18,001 nt of DNA from Verrucomicrobiales bacterium (GTDB lineage Bacteria > Verrucomicrobiota > Verrucomicrobiia > Limisphaerales > UBA11320), in NCBI GenBank assembly GCA_003452185.1, contig DMJJ01000040.1, positions 1 to 18,001 of the forward strand, given 5' to 3'. The notes beneath the pieces were generated by a model, which worked only from the letters and a program-made list of their open reading frames with translations, ran no database searches and was not told where the DNA came from. A program made the position numbers and the translations under genes. Below are positions 6,836 to 14,760 of this stretch, piece by piece (the stretch's first letter is position 1; each line of letters opens with the position of its first letter).

Positions 6836-8293
6836 TCAGGCCCCAAACTCGGGAACCACCACCGGGCGGTTCCCCGCATCCGGCTCGGCGAAGGTGGGCC
6901 ACGCGGCAAGATCCTCAATCGTCCAATGGGGACGGTGACGCTCGAGGTCATCCGCCACGGCCCCGTGCTTCCAGACCGCGTACCGAAGGGTTCGGGCGAC
7001 ATCGGCCGCCAGCGCAGGCTGCGCCACGAGCCCCGAGAGCCACCCCGCGAGCAGGTCCCCGCTCCCCCCCTGCCCCATCGCAGGGTTCCCGGAACAGTTG
7101 ACGTGGATCGGCCCGCGACTCCGCCCCACCAGCGTCTGGCACCCCTTGAGCACCACCCAGCAATCCCCGTAGTTGCGCGAAATCTCCCTCACCACGTCGA
7201 ACCGGCGGGAAAGCACCTCCTCGGAGCTGCCCCCAACCAGGCGGGCGGCCTCCCCGGGATGCGGGGTCACAACGCGGAGCACACCCTCGGGAGTCGCCCC
7301 CTTCGGGAGCCACGCGATGGCGGAGGCATCGACAATCACCGGGAGGGGTGAGCTGCGCCACAGCCCCTCGACCCATCGACGCGCCTTCGGCTCCACGGCC
7401 GGGTCCGCCAACCCGGGTCCGATCAGGACCGCGGTGCATCGGGCGGGGAGCGAGGGTTCCTCCCCCCAAGGCTGCACCATCACGGACTGGAGGTGGGAGG
7501 CGACCGGTTGATACACCTCCGGGGAGGTGATCACCGTGATGAGCCCCGTCTGCGCCCGCTGCGCCCCCCGGGCGGCGAGGACCGCCGCCCCGTGACACCC
7601 GAGGCTGCCGGCTACAATGGCAAGGTTCCCGAAGGTTCCCTTGTGTCCCTCGACCGGGCGGGCGGGGGGAAACCAGCGAAAATCGGAAGGCAGGGTCCAC
7701 TGCAGCTCGGAGGAGAAGGGGCAATCGATCAACCCTATCTGGGGAGCCACCTCAAGCCGTCCGACGAACGGCCAGGCCCGCGACTCGAGCAACCCCCGCT
7801 TCGGGGCCCCCAGGGTGAGCGTCACCTGGGCCTTGAGGGCGGCCCCCGCCGGTTCACCCGTCTCCCCATCGAGCCCCGATGGAAGATCAACCGAGAGGAT
7901 CGGGATCCCGGAACGGTTGACCGCCTCGAAAAGCCGGCAGAACTCGGGATCCAGCCTGCGGTTCAGCCCGGTGCCGAAGACCCCGTCCAGCAGAAGCGAC
8001 GGCTTGAGGGAGAGGATCGATTCAAACTCAGCAAGGCTTTGACGTGGATGGATCGCCTCCACCCGGTGAACCTCGTGCTCGACGAAAAGCCGGCAGGCCT
8101 GCAAGACATCCTGGCCGTTGTTGCCGCGGCCGTAGAGCGCCACCACCGACTCCCCCTTGCGAAGCATCCGGTGGGCCCGCTCCGCCACGAGGTGCCCGAC
8201 CCGCCGGATCACCTCGAGCTGGGAGCGGCCGGCCTTCCAGCTCATCTGCTCCCACTCGCGCATCTGCCCAACGCTCAAAACAGGGAGTGCCAT
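6836..8293 (-). CDS. nnr: Bifunctional NAD(P)HX epimerase / NAD(P)HX dehydratase
   Basis: A 485-residue fusion that repairs hydrated NADH and NADPH in the cytoplasm: the N-terminal epimerase (NnrE, YjeF-N-like) interconverts the R and S forms and the C-terminal dehydratase (NnrD, ribokinase fold) restores NAD(P)H at the cost of ATP or ADP. Length is normal for the fusion. Seen: YGRGNNGQD (54-62), LLDGVFGTGL (101-110) and SVDLPSGLDGETG (134-146) in NnrE; GHKGTFGNLAIVAGS (216-230), IGPGL, VTPHPGEAARL, VLKG and GNPAMGQGGSGDLLAG (402-417) in NnrD, including the catalytic Asp of the G-S-G-D loop. Two motifs depart from consensus: NNGGD is NNGQD, and the DAD(A/G)L strand reads DASAI. ATG 8293 begins MALPVLSVGQMREWE, as homologues do. 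It lies 28 bases after msrP, probably in one operon. Confidence 0.92.
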   Translation of the reverse strand: MALPVLSVGQMREWEQMSWKAGRSQLEVIRRVGHLVAERAHRMLRKGESVVALYGRGNNGQDVLQACRLFVEHEVHRVEAIHPRQSLAEFESILSLKPSLLLDGVFGTGLNRRLDPEFCRLFEAVNRSGIPILSVDLPSGLDGETGEPAGAALKAQVTLTLGAPKRGLLESRAWPFVGRLEVAPQIGLIDCPFSSELQWTLPSDFRWFPPARPVEGHKGTFGNLAIVAGSLGCHGAAVLAARGAQRAQTGLITVITSPEVYQPVASHLQSVMVQPWGEEPSLPARCTAVLIGPGLADPAVEPKARRWVEGLWRSSPLPVIVDASAIAWLPKGATPEGVLRVVTPHPGEAARLVGGSSEEVLSRRFDVVREISRNYGDCWVVLKGCQTLVGRSRGPIHVNCSGNPAMGQGGSGDLLAGWLSGLVAQPALAADVARTLRYAVWKHGAVADDLERHRPHWTIEDLAAWPTFAEPDAGNRPVVVPEFGA

Positions 8294-8321
8294 GCGGTCA
8301 GGATCGATCGGGGGGGGGTTC

Positions 8322-9275
8322 TCACGAATAGAGCTTCGCCACCAGGTCGCCATACCCGTTGTACGGGAGCGTCCGGGCCCGGTCGAAGGTGCCGATGACC
8401 CGCTCCGTCGCCTGCGACCACCGGGGGTGGGGAACCTTGGGGTTCACGTTCGACTCGAACGGATACTCATCCGCCGCAAGGGTCTCCCAAAAGGTCTTGG
8501 GCTGCGTGGCAACGAACTCGATCTTCACAATCGACTTGATGCTCTTGTACCCGTATTTCCACGGCACCACGAGGCGCACCGGAGCCCCCTGCTGCTTGGG
8601 GAGCGGCTTCCCGTAGATCCCCGTCGCCATGAGCGTCAGGGGGTGCATCGCCTCGTCCATCCGAAGCCCCTCAAAATAGGGCCACGGGTAGCCCGCCGTC
8701 CGCGGGCTGCGCATCCCGGGGAACTGGTCCGGCCGGTTCGCGGTCTCGAATCGGAGGAACTTCGCCGAAGCCTTCGGCTTGGCCTTTTCGATGAGTTTTG
8801 AAAGCGAAAACCCGGTCCAGGGCACCACCATCGACCAGGCCTCGACACACCGGAAGCGGTAGACCCGCTCCTCCAGCGTCACCTGCGACAGCAGATCGTG
8901 CAGCGCCAGGGTCATCGGGTTGTCACAAAGCCCCGTGACCTCGATCGACCAGGGGGTGGTGACAAACTTCCCCGTCAACAACCGCACCTCCCCCTTGTCC
9001 AACGAGAACTCGTAGAAATTGTTGTAGGAGGTAGCCACCTCCTCGTTCGTCAGCTTGAGATCGGGATTGAAGGCCGGGTTTCGGGGATAGGGGTACCCCG
9101 CCCCCGGGGAGGGACGCGGGGAATCCGCCGCCCGCAGGAACCCGGGAGCCGCGAGCATCGCCCCGCCGGCGAGTCCGAGCTGCCGAAGGAAGTCGCGCCT
9201 CCGCAGAAACGCCCCCTCGGGCGTGATCAAGCGGTCCGGGAGATGCCAGGCAGAGCGCCGCACGAGGTTGGCCAT
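8322..9275 (-). CDS. msrP: Protein-methionine-sulfoxide reductase catalytic subunit MsrP
   Basis: A 317-residue periplasmic molybdopterin enzyme (formerly YedY) that reduces methionine sulfoxide in oxidised envelope proteins; E. coli MsrP is of similar size. Residues 24-52 form a twin-arginine signal (RRRDFLRQ, then a hydrophobic stretch and AAD), consistent with export of a folded cofactor enzyme. The family's NNFYEF (85-90) and RCVEAWSMVVPWTGF (142-156) are present, the latter with molybdenum-ligand Cys143. The KYGYKSIKSI segment is also conserved. ATG 9275 is preferred because earlier codons encode a Pro/Cys-rich stretch with no family similarity. The usual membrane haem partner MsrQ is not next to it or anywhere in the window, so electrons may come from a gene elsewhere. 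Upstream of nnr in the same direction; no Shine-Dalgarno motif. Confidence 0.93.
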   Translation of the reverse strand: MANLVRRSAWHLPDRLITPEGAFLRRRDFLRQLGLAGGAMLAAPGFLRAADSPRPSPGAGYPYPRNPAFNPDLKLTNEEVATSYNNFYEFSLDKGEVRLLTGKFVTTPWSIEVTGLCDNPMTLALHDLLSQVTLEERVYRFRCVEAWSMVVPWTGFSLSKLIEKAKPKASAKFLRFETANRPDQFPGMRSPRTAGYPWPYFEGLRMDEAMHPLTLMATGIYGKPLPKQQGAPVRLVVPWKYGYKSIKSIVKIEFVATQPKTFWETLAADEYPFESNVNPKVPHPRWSQATERVIGTFDRARTLPYNGYGDLVAKLYS

Positions 9276-9335
9276 GGCGATAAGATGCCCGAGACGGGAC
9301 GAATTTCCACCGCAATCTTTAGTGGCACTGAGGGA

Positions 9336-9352
9336 ACTCTTTTCTATAGAGT
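9336..9352. promoter_or_regulatory. AT-rich palindrome with TATAGA on both strands; candidate divergent promoter
   Basis: ACTCT (9336-9340) pairs with AGAGT (9348-9352) around a seven-base centre. TATAGA can be read on both strands because the core is CTATAG, resembling a -10 box in each direction. It is the only clearly AT-rich patch in the 194-base gap between msrP and the EF-hand gene. No good -35 box is visible at the usual distance on either side, so this could be a promoter core, an operator, or chance. Confidence 0.25.
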
Positions 9353-9469
9353 CGCCGCGCCTGCCTATTCCAGCCGGGGGCCTTCCGGATCGACCACACT
9401 CCGGGGGGGACCGCGGCGGGGGTGGGGGAAGCGCACACGACCGACAACACCTCTCATTCACAACACCGC

Positions 9470-11719
9470 ATGGACTCAGCATCCGCATCCGCCAAGACAA
9501 GCCGTCATCACTGGAGATTCTTCCGCGCCGGCGGCTTCGACCAGGTGCGGCTCGACTCCGGAGCCGATCTCCTCAACCTGGACAAGCTGGACCAGAAACT
9601 CTGGGTGGCGCTCGCCTGTCCGACGTCGGGGCTCGACTTCGACTCGCGGACCCTGTCGCTCATCGACACGGACAAGGATGGCCGCGTGCGCGTTCCGGAG
9701 CTCATCGCAGCGACCCGCTGGGCCTGCCTCTGCCTGAAGAACCCGTCGGATCTCCTCGCCGGGTCCCCTGCCCTGAACCTGGCCTCGATCAACGACACGC
9801 TGCCCGAGGGGAAACAGCTCCTGGCCAGCGCGCGGCAGATCCTCTCGAATCTTGGGAAGAAGGATGCCGCAACGATTTCCGTGGAGGAGACGACCGACAC
9901 CGTGAAGATCTTCGCCCAGACGACCTTCAACGGGGATGGGATCATCCCCGTTGAGGCGGCCCAGGACCCCTCCGTGAAGGGAGTGATCGCCGACATCCTG
10001 GCGACCCACGGATCCGAGGTCGACCGCAGCGGCAAGCCCGGCGTCAGCCAGGCAAAGGTGGATGCCTTCTTTGCCGATGCGCAGGCCTTCTCCGACTGGC
10101 AGGCGAAAAACGAGGCCGACGCGACGATCCGTCCCGCGGGGGATGGAACCGCGGCGGCGGCGGCCGCGGTCGCCGCCCTTCGCGGCAAGATCAACGACTA
10201 CTTCACCCGGTGCCGGCTGGCGGCCTTTGACCCCAGGGCCATCAACGCCCTGAACCGCGAGGAGAAGGAGTATCTCGCCTTCACGGCGAAGGACCTGACA
10301 TCCACCTCGGCGGAGATTGCGGCCCTGCCGCTCGCCAGGGTCGAAGCCGGAAAGGCCCTTCCCCTGTCCGCCGGCCTGAACCCGGCCTGGTCCGCCGCGG
10401 TGTCCGCCCTCGTCACCACCGCCATCACCCCCCTGATCGGGGCACGGGGCGAGCTGACGGAGGCCGACTGGGGGGTGCTCCAGGGGAAACTGGCTCCCTA
10501 CGAGGCCTGGTCCGCCGCCAAGGCGGGGGCCTCGGTGGAGAAGCTCGGCCTCGCCCGGGTGCGGGAGATCCTGGCCGGCAAGAGCCGGGAAGCCATCACG
10601 GGGCTTATCGCCCAGGACAAGGCCCTCGAGGCGGAGGCCGGCGCCATCGCCGCAGTGGAGAAGCTGGTGCGCCTGAACCGCGACCTGAGCCGCCTCCTCC
10701 ACAACTTTGTCAGCTTCCGCGATTTCTACGGGCGCAAGGAGAAGGCGATCTTCCAGGCGGGCACCCTCTATCTCGACCAGCGGAGCTGCGACCTGTGCCT
10801 GGCAGTCGAGGACGCCGGGCGCCACGCCTCCATGGCGGGCCTTGCGGGCACGTACCTCGCCTACTGTGATTGCATCCGGAAGGCGACCGGCGAGAAACGC
10901 CAGATCGTTGCCGCCTTCACCGGGGGCGACTCCGAGAACCTGATGGTGGGACGCAACGGCGTCTTCTACGACCGCAAGGGTCAGGACTGGGATGCGACGA
11001 TCACCAAGATCATCGACAACCCGATCAGCATCCGGCAGGCGTTCTTCTCCCCTTACAAGAAGCTGGTCCGGATGATCGAGGAGCAGGTGGCCAAGCGGGC
11101 TGCCGCAGCCGACGCCTCCGTGGATGCCAAGCTGGCCGAGGCGGCCAAGGCGACAGCCGAGGCCGACAAATCGAAGCCGGCAGCCCCCGCCGCAGCGCCG
11201 GCCCCGGCGAAGAACATCGATGCCGGGACACTCGCCGCCCTTGGCCTGATCATGAGCAGCTTGCTGGGAGCCTTGGGCACCGTGATGGTCTTTGTGCTGG
11301 GCCGCCCGCTGTGGCAGATTCCGCTGCTCCTGCTCGCCATGGCCCTCGCGATCTCCACCCCCTCGGTGATCATGGCCTACCTGAAGCTCCGCAAGCGGAA
11401 CCTCGGCCCCATCCTCGATGCCAACGGGTGGGCGGTGAACGCCAAGGCGAAGATCAACGTGCCGTTTGGCGGATCCCTCACCCAGATCGCCACCCTTCCC
11501 GAGGGGGCGGAGCGGGATCTGGTCGACCCGTTCGCGGAAAAACAAAGCCCCTGGCCCAAGGCAATCGTCACCGCCATCGTCCTGCTGGTGATCTACGGGG
11601 CGTTGCGCGAGGGGGGATTCTTCAAGCTCTTTGAGTCCAAGCCGGCCCCCGCGCAGGCCGTTGAGGTCCCGGCCGGGAAGGCCCCCACGCCGGCATCCCC
11701 CGCGGAGCCCGCCAAGTAG
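9470..11719 (+). CDS. Orphan membrane protein with EF-hand loop and cysteine cluster (unknown function)
   Basis: A 749-residue protein I cannot place in a named family. ATG 9470 is chosen; an in-frame GTG at 9422 adds 16 polar residues. Near the N-terminus is a complete EF-hand calcium loop, DTDKDGRVRVPE (residues 66-77, ligand positions 1, 3, 5 and 12 all acidic), and a partial dockerin-like NGDG loop about 85 residues later. The middle is helical, Ala-rich and soluble-looking. Cys440, Cys443, Cys466 and Cys468 form CxxC-x22-CxC, a possible metal site. An Ala/Pro/Lys linker precedes two adjacent transmembrane helices (about 585-640), and a third helix lies near 700-715 before a Pro/Ala tail. 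There is no signal peptide, so the long N-terminal part is probably cytoplasmic and anchored from its C-terminus. It stands alone, divergent from msrP and closed by a terminator. Confidence 0.8.
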   Translation: MDSASASAKTSRHHWRFFRAGGFDQVRLDSGADLLNLDKLDQKLWVALACPTSGLDFDSRTLSLIDTDKDGRVRVPELIAATRWACLCLKNPSDLLAGSPALNLASINDTLPEGKQLLASARQILSNLGKKDAATISVEETTDTVKIFAQTTFNGDGIIPVEAAQDPSVKGVIADILATHGSEVDRSGKPGVSQAKVDAFFADAQAFSDWQAKNEADATIRPAGDGTAAAAAAVAALRGKINDYFTRCRLAAFDPRAINALNREEKEYLAFTAKDLTSTSAEIAALPLARVEAGKALPLSAGLNPAWSAAVSALVTTAITPLIGARGELTEADWGVLQGKLAPYEAWSAAKAGASVEKLGLARVREILAGKSREAITGLIAQDKALEAEAGAIAAVEKLVRLNRDLSRLLHNFVSFRDFYGRKEKAIFQAGTLYLDQRSCDLCLAVEDAGRHASMAGLAGTYLAYCDCIRKATGEKRQIVAAFTGGDSENLMVGRNGVFYDRKGQDWDATITKIIDNPISIRQAFFSPYKKLVRMIEEQVAKRAAAADASVDAKLAEAAKATAEADKSKPAAPAAAPAPAKNIDAGTLAALGLIMSSLLGALGTVMVFVLGRPLWQIPLLLLAMALAISTPSVIMAYLKLRKRNLGPILDANGWAVNAKAKINVPFGGSLTQIATLPEGAERDLVDPFAEKQSPWPKAIVTAIVLLVIYGALREGGFFKLFESKPAPAQAVEVPAGKAPTPASPAEPAK

Positions 11720-11752
11720 CGGCGGGGCGGAAACGCCGGGGGCCGCAAGGCC

Positions 11753-11773
11753 ACTGTCACACCGACTGTCACA
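11753..11773 (+). repeat. Short direct repeat ACTGTCACA
   Basis: Two copies of ACTGTCACA (11753-11761 and 11765-11773), twelve bases apart start to start, lie directly before the terminator stem. Possibly chance or a remnant duplication; no function is inferred. Confidence 0.35.
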
Positions 11774-11806
11774 AACGGCGCGATCCCGGGGGGGTCGCGC
11801 CGTTTT
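11773..11806. terminator. Intrinsic terminator, probably bidirectional
   Basis: AAACGGCGCGA (11773-11783) pairs perfectly over eleven bases with TCGCGCCGTTT (11795-11805), around an eleven-base G-rich loop. A run of four T (11803-11806) follows on the plus strand, and three T follow when read on the minus strand. It sits between the convergent stops of the orphan EF-hand gene (11719) and the helical/TPR-like gene (11814), so it can serve both. Confidence 0.8.
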
Positions 11807-11813
11807 GCATTTC

Positions 11814-13328
11814 CTACTTCGGAGGGGCAACCGGCAGGAACCCCTGCACCTTGTTGGTCGCCGCCTTCGAGATGTCGGTCGGCACCACCAACTGGGGACA
11901 GACCTCAGCCAGGGACTTGATCCCGCGGCGGGTCATGATCCGGGCAGCATACTCGGGGTACACCCCGCTCTCGGGATTCAGAGTCTCGCAGAGCGCCTCG
12001 CGCATCATCTCCTCCCACGGGGGAAGGGGCACCCGCGCGGTGGCGCCGAATCGGCCAAGGTAGGCGTCGTAGATGCTTCGGGCGATCGCAAGGTAGTTTC
12101 GGGCATCCTCCTCACGGTCGAGGGCCTCCTCGCTCAACCCCGTACGGATGAGCCCGTAGAGGATCACCCGGATCCGCTCGCCGTTCTGGTTGTCCAACGC
12201 GTCGCGGATCCGGAGGAAGGCGAACTCCTCGAGGCTCTTGGCCCCCTCGAGGAACTCGGGGAACCGCGTCTTGTACACCTCATACCATTTCTCCGACTCC
12301 GCGCGCCGGTTGTTGATGTAAAGCTGGTAGACGGCCTCGCGAAGGAACGACCGGTATGCCTGCTCGATGCTGAAGCGTCCCCCGGTCTCCTCCTCCTGGA
12401 CCATCTGGAGGTAGGTCTCGTTGACAACGGGGATCAGGTCGAGGATCGGAACTGCCTGGAGACGTCCATCCCGGGTGAACGACATCACCCGGCCCCGGAA
12501 GGTCAGGGCCTGGAGCGACTGGTAGATCACCCGTCGGAGGTTGATGAGGGTGGTCTTGTTGCGCGGGTCGGGCTTCGACTCCCGGAGCCCCACATAGCCC
12601 CAGTAGAGGGCATGGGGCTCGGGAAGCCGCCACTCCAGCCGGGCGTACTTCGACTCGATCTCCTGCATGATGGCGGGATCCATCTTGTAGCGGCTTCGAA
12701 GCACGGCCGCCCTCTGGCGGAACTCGTCGTCCGGCGGGTTGACCAGCAGGGAGAGGTTCGTCGCCCCGGGGCCCATCACGGTGTTCATCTCGAGGAACCA
12801 GGCCGACTTGTAATACTGGTGGGCGTCGTCCAGGTAGTAGCCCATCTTGTTCTGGAAGGCCCACGCGAGCTCCCGGTAGATCAGGGCCTCGTGCGGGTTG
12901 TAGCGGATCCCCTGGTCCCTCAGCAGCTCGATCCCGCGCTGCACCCAGCGCCAACGGTCGGCCGGGGCCGAGAACCGGACCGAGATGTTGTACTCCATGT
13001 TCCAGGCCAGATGGACCCAGACCTGGGCGAACTGGGGCTCGAGCTTCGTGATCCAGTCGGAGAGCTGGACCATCTCAAAAAACTTTCCCTCATCCTGGAG
13101 CTGCATCGCGCGGATCCAGAGGGCATTTGCGATCAGCCCCCGGAAGCTCCCGAGCGCCACCGTGGTGAAGGCGAGCACCGGGGGGGCGTTTTCAATCTGG
13201 GCGGGGATCCCGTTCCCCGTCACCGGATCGAAGCGCTGGCGGTTGAGATCCTGCTGCAGGAACCCGCTCACGATCAGCAGGACCAGCGCCAGGATGCCCA
13301 GAAGTGCCTTGTATTGCCTCGTGCCCAT
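11814..13328 (-). CDS. Membrane-anchored helical (TPR-like) protein of an ABC operon
   Basis: A 504-residue protein with one N-terminal transmembrane helix (about residues 7-24, KALLGILALVLLIVSGF) followed by a long, mostly helical body. Segments such as DEGKFFEMVQLSDWITKLEPQFAQVWVHLAWNMEYN and ALIYRELAWAFQNKMGYYLDDAHQYYKSAW have the size and aromatic spacing of tetratricopeptide-type helix pairs, suggesting a protein-binding scaffold. ATG 13328 is chosen; upstream codons in frame overlap the permease gene and are low-complexity. It begins 20 bases after the permease stop, so it belongs to the ABC operon and may be an accessory subunit, probably facing the periplasm. I recognise the type as common in Verrucomicrobiota but know no assigned function. 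Ends VQGFLPVAPPK just before the shared terminator. Confidence 0.75.
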   Translation of the reverse strand: MGTRQYKALLGILALVLLIVSGFLQQDLNRQRFDPVTGNGIPAQIENAPPVLAFTTVALGSFRGLIANALWIRAMQLQDEGKFFEMVQLSDWITKLEPQFAQVWVHLAWNMEYNISVRFSAPADRWRWVQRGIELLRDQGIRYNPHEALIYRELAWAFQNKMGYYLDDAHQYYKSAWFLEMNTVMGPGATNLSLLVNPPDDEFRQRAAVLRSRYKMDPAIMQEIESKYARLEWRLPEPHALYWGYVGLRESKPDPRNKTTLINLRRVIYQSLQALTFRGRVMSFTRDGRLQAVPILDLIPVVNETYLQMVQEEETGGRFSIEQAYRSFLREAVYQLYINNRRAESEKWYEVYKTRFPEFLEGAKSLEEFAFLRIRDALDNQNGERIRVILYGLIRTGLSEEALDREEDARNYLAIARSIYDAYLGRFGATARVPLPPWEEMMREALCETLNPESGVYPEYAARIMTRRGIKSLAEVCPQLVVPTDISKAATNKVQGFLPVAPPK

Positions 13329-13348
13329 GGTTGTTTGCAGCGCCCGCG

Positions 13349-14734
13349 TCAGCTTCCCCCCTGTGCCGTGGCCAGCTCCCGCCGGGTGAAGAGCACGATG
13401 CCGACCGCCGCCAGCACGCCACCCGCCACGAGAACGATCTGGATCCACGCCACCGCCAGGAGCTCCCAGGTCACGCTGCGCCCCGTGCTCAGCAGGTCGA
13501 CGGGAGAGGCGACGTTCACCACCCCCACCACCGCAAGGATCGCCTTAAAAAGCGGGATGAACAGGGCGTTCAGAACCGGCCGGATCGTCGTGAACTCATC
13601 CGGCCGTCCCATCATCACGGTCTGGTTGGAGACCGACTCCGAAAGGGTGCTGCTGCTCAACACCACGACCAGGAGGCTGATTGAGCTGAACGCCGCCACG
13701 GGAAAGGAGGTGACGCTGGCGGTTGAAAGCCCCAGGGCGGCGAGCAGCGCCAGCCAGGCCAGCAGGACCCCCAGTCCGCGGGCGAAGCTCCATCCAAAGG
13801 ACCCGTCCCGCCGCAGGACCTCGATCCCATCCTCCAGCGGGAAGAGGAGCGTCAGGTCCTCACGGCTCTGGAAAAAGATGACCAGCCGCCCCTGGTCGTC
13901 GGCCGGGTTCCGCTTGATCTGGAACTCCTGGTAGGAATCGGAGGCAAGCCGGATCGGGGGGGACTCCGTCACGGTGTCAGACCCGGGGCTCGAGAAAAAC
14001 CACGACCCTTCGTACAGCCCCCCGCTGTTGCCGTTGGTCGAGGCGGTGTAGAACTTCACCCGGATGAACAGCGGCTCCTCCTTGCGAAACCGGGAGTCGA
14101 GCCCCAGCTCGAACACCCAGCCCCGACGCCCCATCGGGGGGACGATCTGCGCGTCGAGCCGGACACGGTCCGCGATCTTCTTTCGAAGCTCCTCCTGCTG
14201 GTCGGGAGGCAGGGCCTCGCGGTTCGGCACCTTGGCGAACCGGGCCTCAATCTCCCCCTCCAGCTCCGGGGGATGGGGCTTGTAGGAGGCGCGCGCCACG
14301 AGGACCTCCTCGCGCATGACCTTCTGGGGCCCGGGCGGAAGCTTTGAGGTCCTGTACTCCAGGAGGCCGAAGACGGCGCCTCCCGCGATCGCCAGGAGAA
14401 GGGCGTTGAGGGTGACGATCCCGAGCCACTTCCCAAGCCAGATCTGCCACCGGGCGACCGGCTTCACCACGAGCATCTGGATCTGACACTCCTCGATGTC
14501 CCGCGCCAGGGTGCCGCAGGCGAGCCAGAGGGTGGAGAGTCCAAGGAGGAAGAGCGTCACGCTCAGGGTGTAGGTCAGGAGGATCTGCACAAACCCGCTC
14601 ACCGTGCCGTCATCCTTCACCACCATCGGGAGCAGGACCACCGCCCCCAGGAGCACCGCGGCCAGGACCCAGAAGAGCCGGTACCGGAAGGCGGACTTCC
14701 AGGTGAGTCGAGCGATGGCGAGGAGCGATTGCAT
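13349..14734 (-). CDS. ABC-2-type transporter permease
   Basis: A 461-residue inner-membrane protein. About six transmembrane segments are visible: near residues 20-39, 50-75, 101-126, 318-365 (one or two), 388-408 and 423-449. Between the third and fourth lies a hydrophilic insertion of about 190 residues (roughly 128-315) with beta-strand-rich text such as WVFELGLDSRFRKEEPLFIRVKFYT and FQIKRNPADDQGRLVIFFQS, probably an extracytoplasmic domain. ATG 14734 (MQSLLAIARLTWKSAFRYRLFW) gives the usual ABC-2 amphipathic entry before the first helix; the open frame continues far upstream but overlaps the ATPase gene and is not coding there. Twenty-six bases follow the ATPase stop. The partner ATPase is next door; substrate is unknown. 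No Shine-Dalgarno motif. Confidence 0.85.
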   Translation of the reverse strand: MQSLLAIARLTWKSAFRYRLFWVLAAVLLGAVVLLPMVVKDDGTVSGFVQILLTYTLSVTLFLLGLSTLWLACGTLARDIEECQIQMLVVKPVARWQIWLGKWLGIVTLNALLLAIAGGAVFGLLEYRTSKLPPGPQKVMREEVLVARASYKPHPPELEGEIEARFAKVPNREALPPDQQEELRKKIADRVRLDAQIVPPMGRRGWVFELGLDSRFRKEEPLFIRVKFYTASTNGNSGGLYEGSWFFSSPGSDTVTESPPIRLASDSYQEFQIKRNPADDQGRLVIFFQSREDLTLLFPLEDGIEVLRRDGSFGWSFARGLGVLLAWLALLAALGLSTASVTSFPVAAFSSISLLVVVLSSSTLSESVSNQTVMMGRPDEFTTIRPVLNALFIPLFKAILAVVGVVNVASPVDLLSTGRSVTWELLAVAWIQIVLVAGGVLAAVGIVLFTRRELATAQGGS

Positions 14735-14760
14735 TCTCGTCGGGCAGGAGTGGGGCGGCT

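Noticed and set aside
9476..11830. 784-codon minus-strand open frame
   Set aside because: Antisense to the EF-hand gene, with a Gly/Arg/Leu/His-rich low-complexity product. It also runs across the terminator. The plus frame has the EF-hand loop and membrane helices.
11631..13934. 767-codon plus-strand open frame
   Set aside because: Antisense to the helical/TPR-like gene and the permease; it passes through the terminator and has shadow composition.
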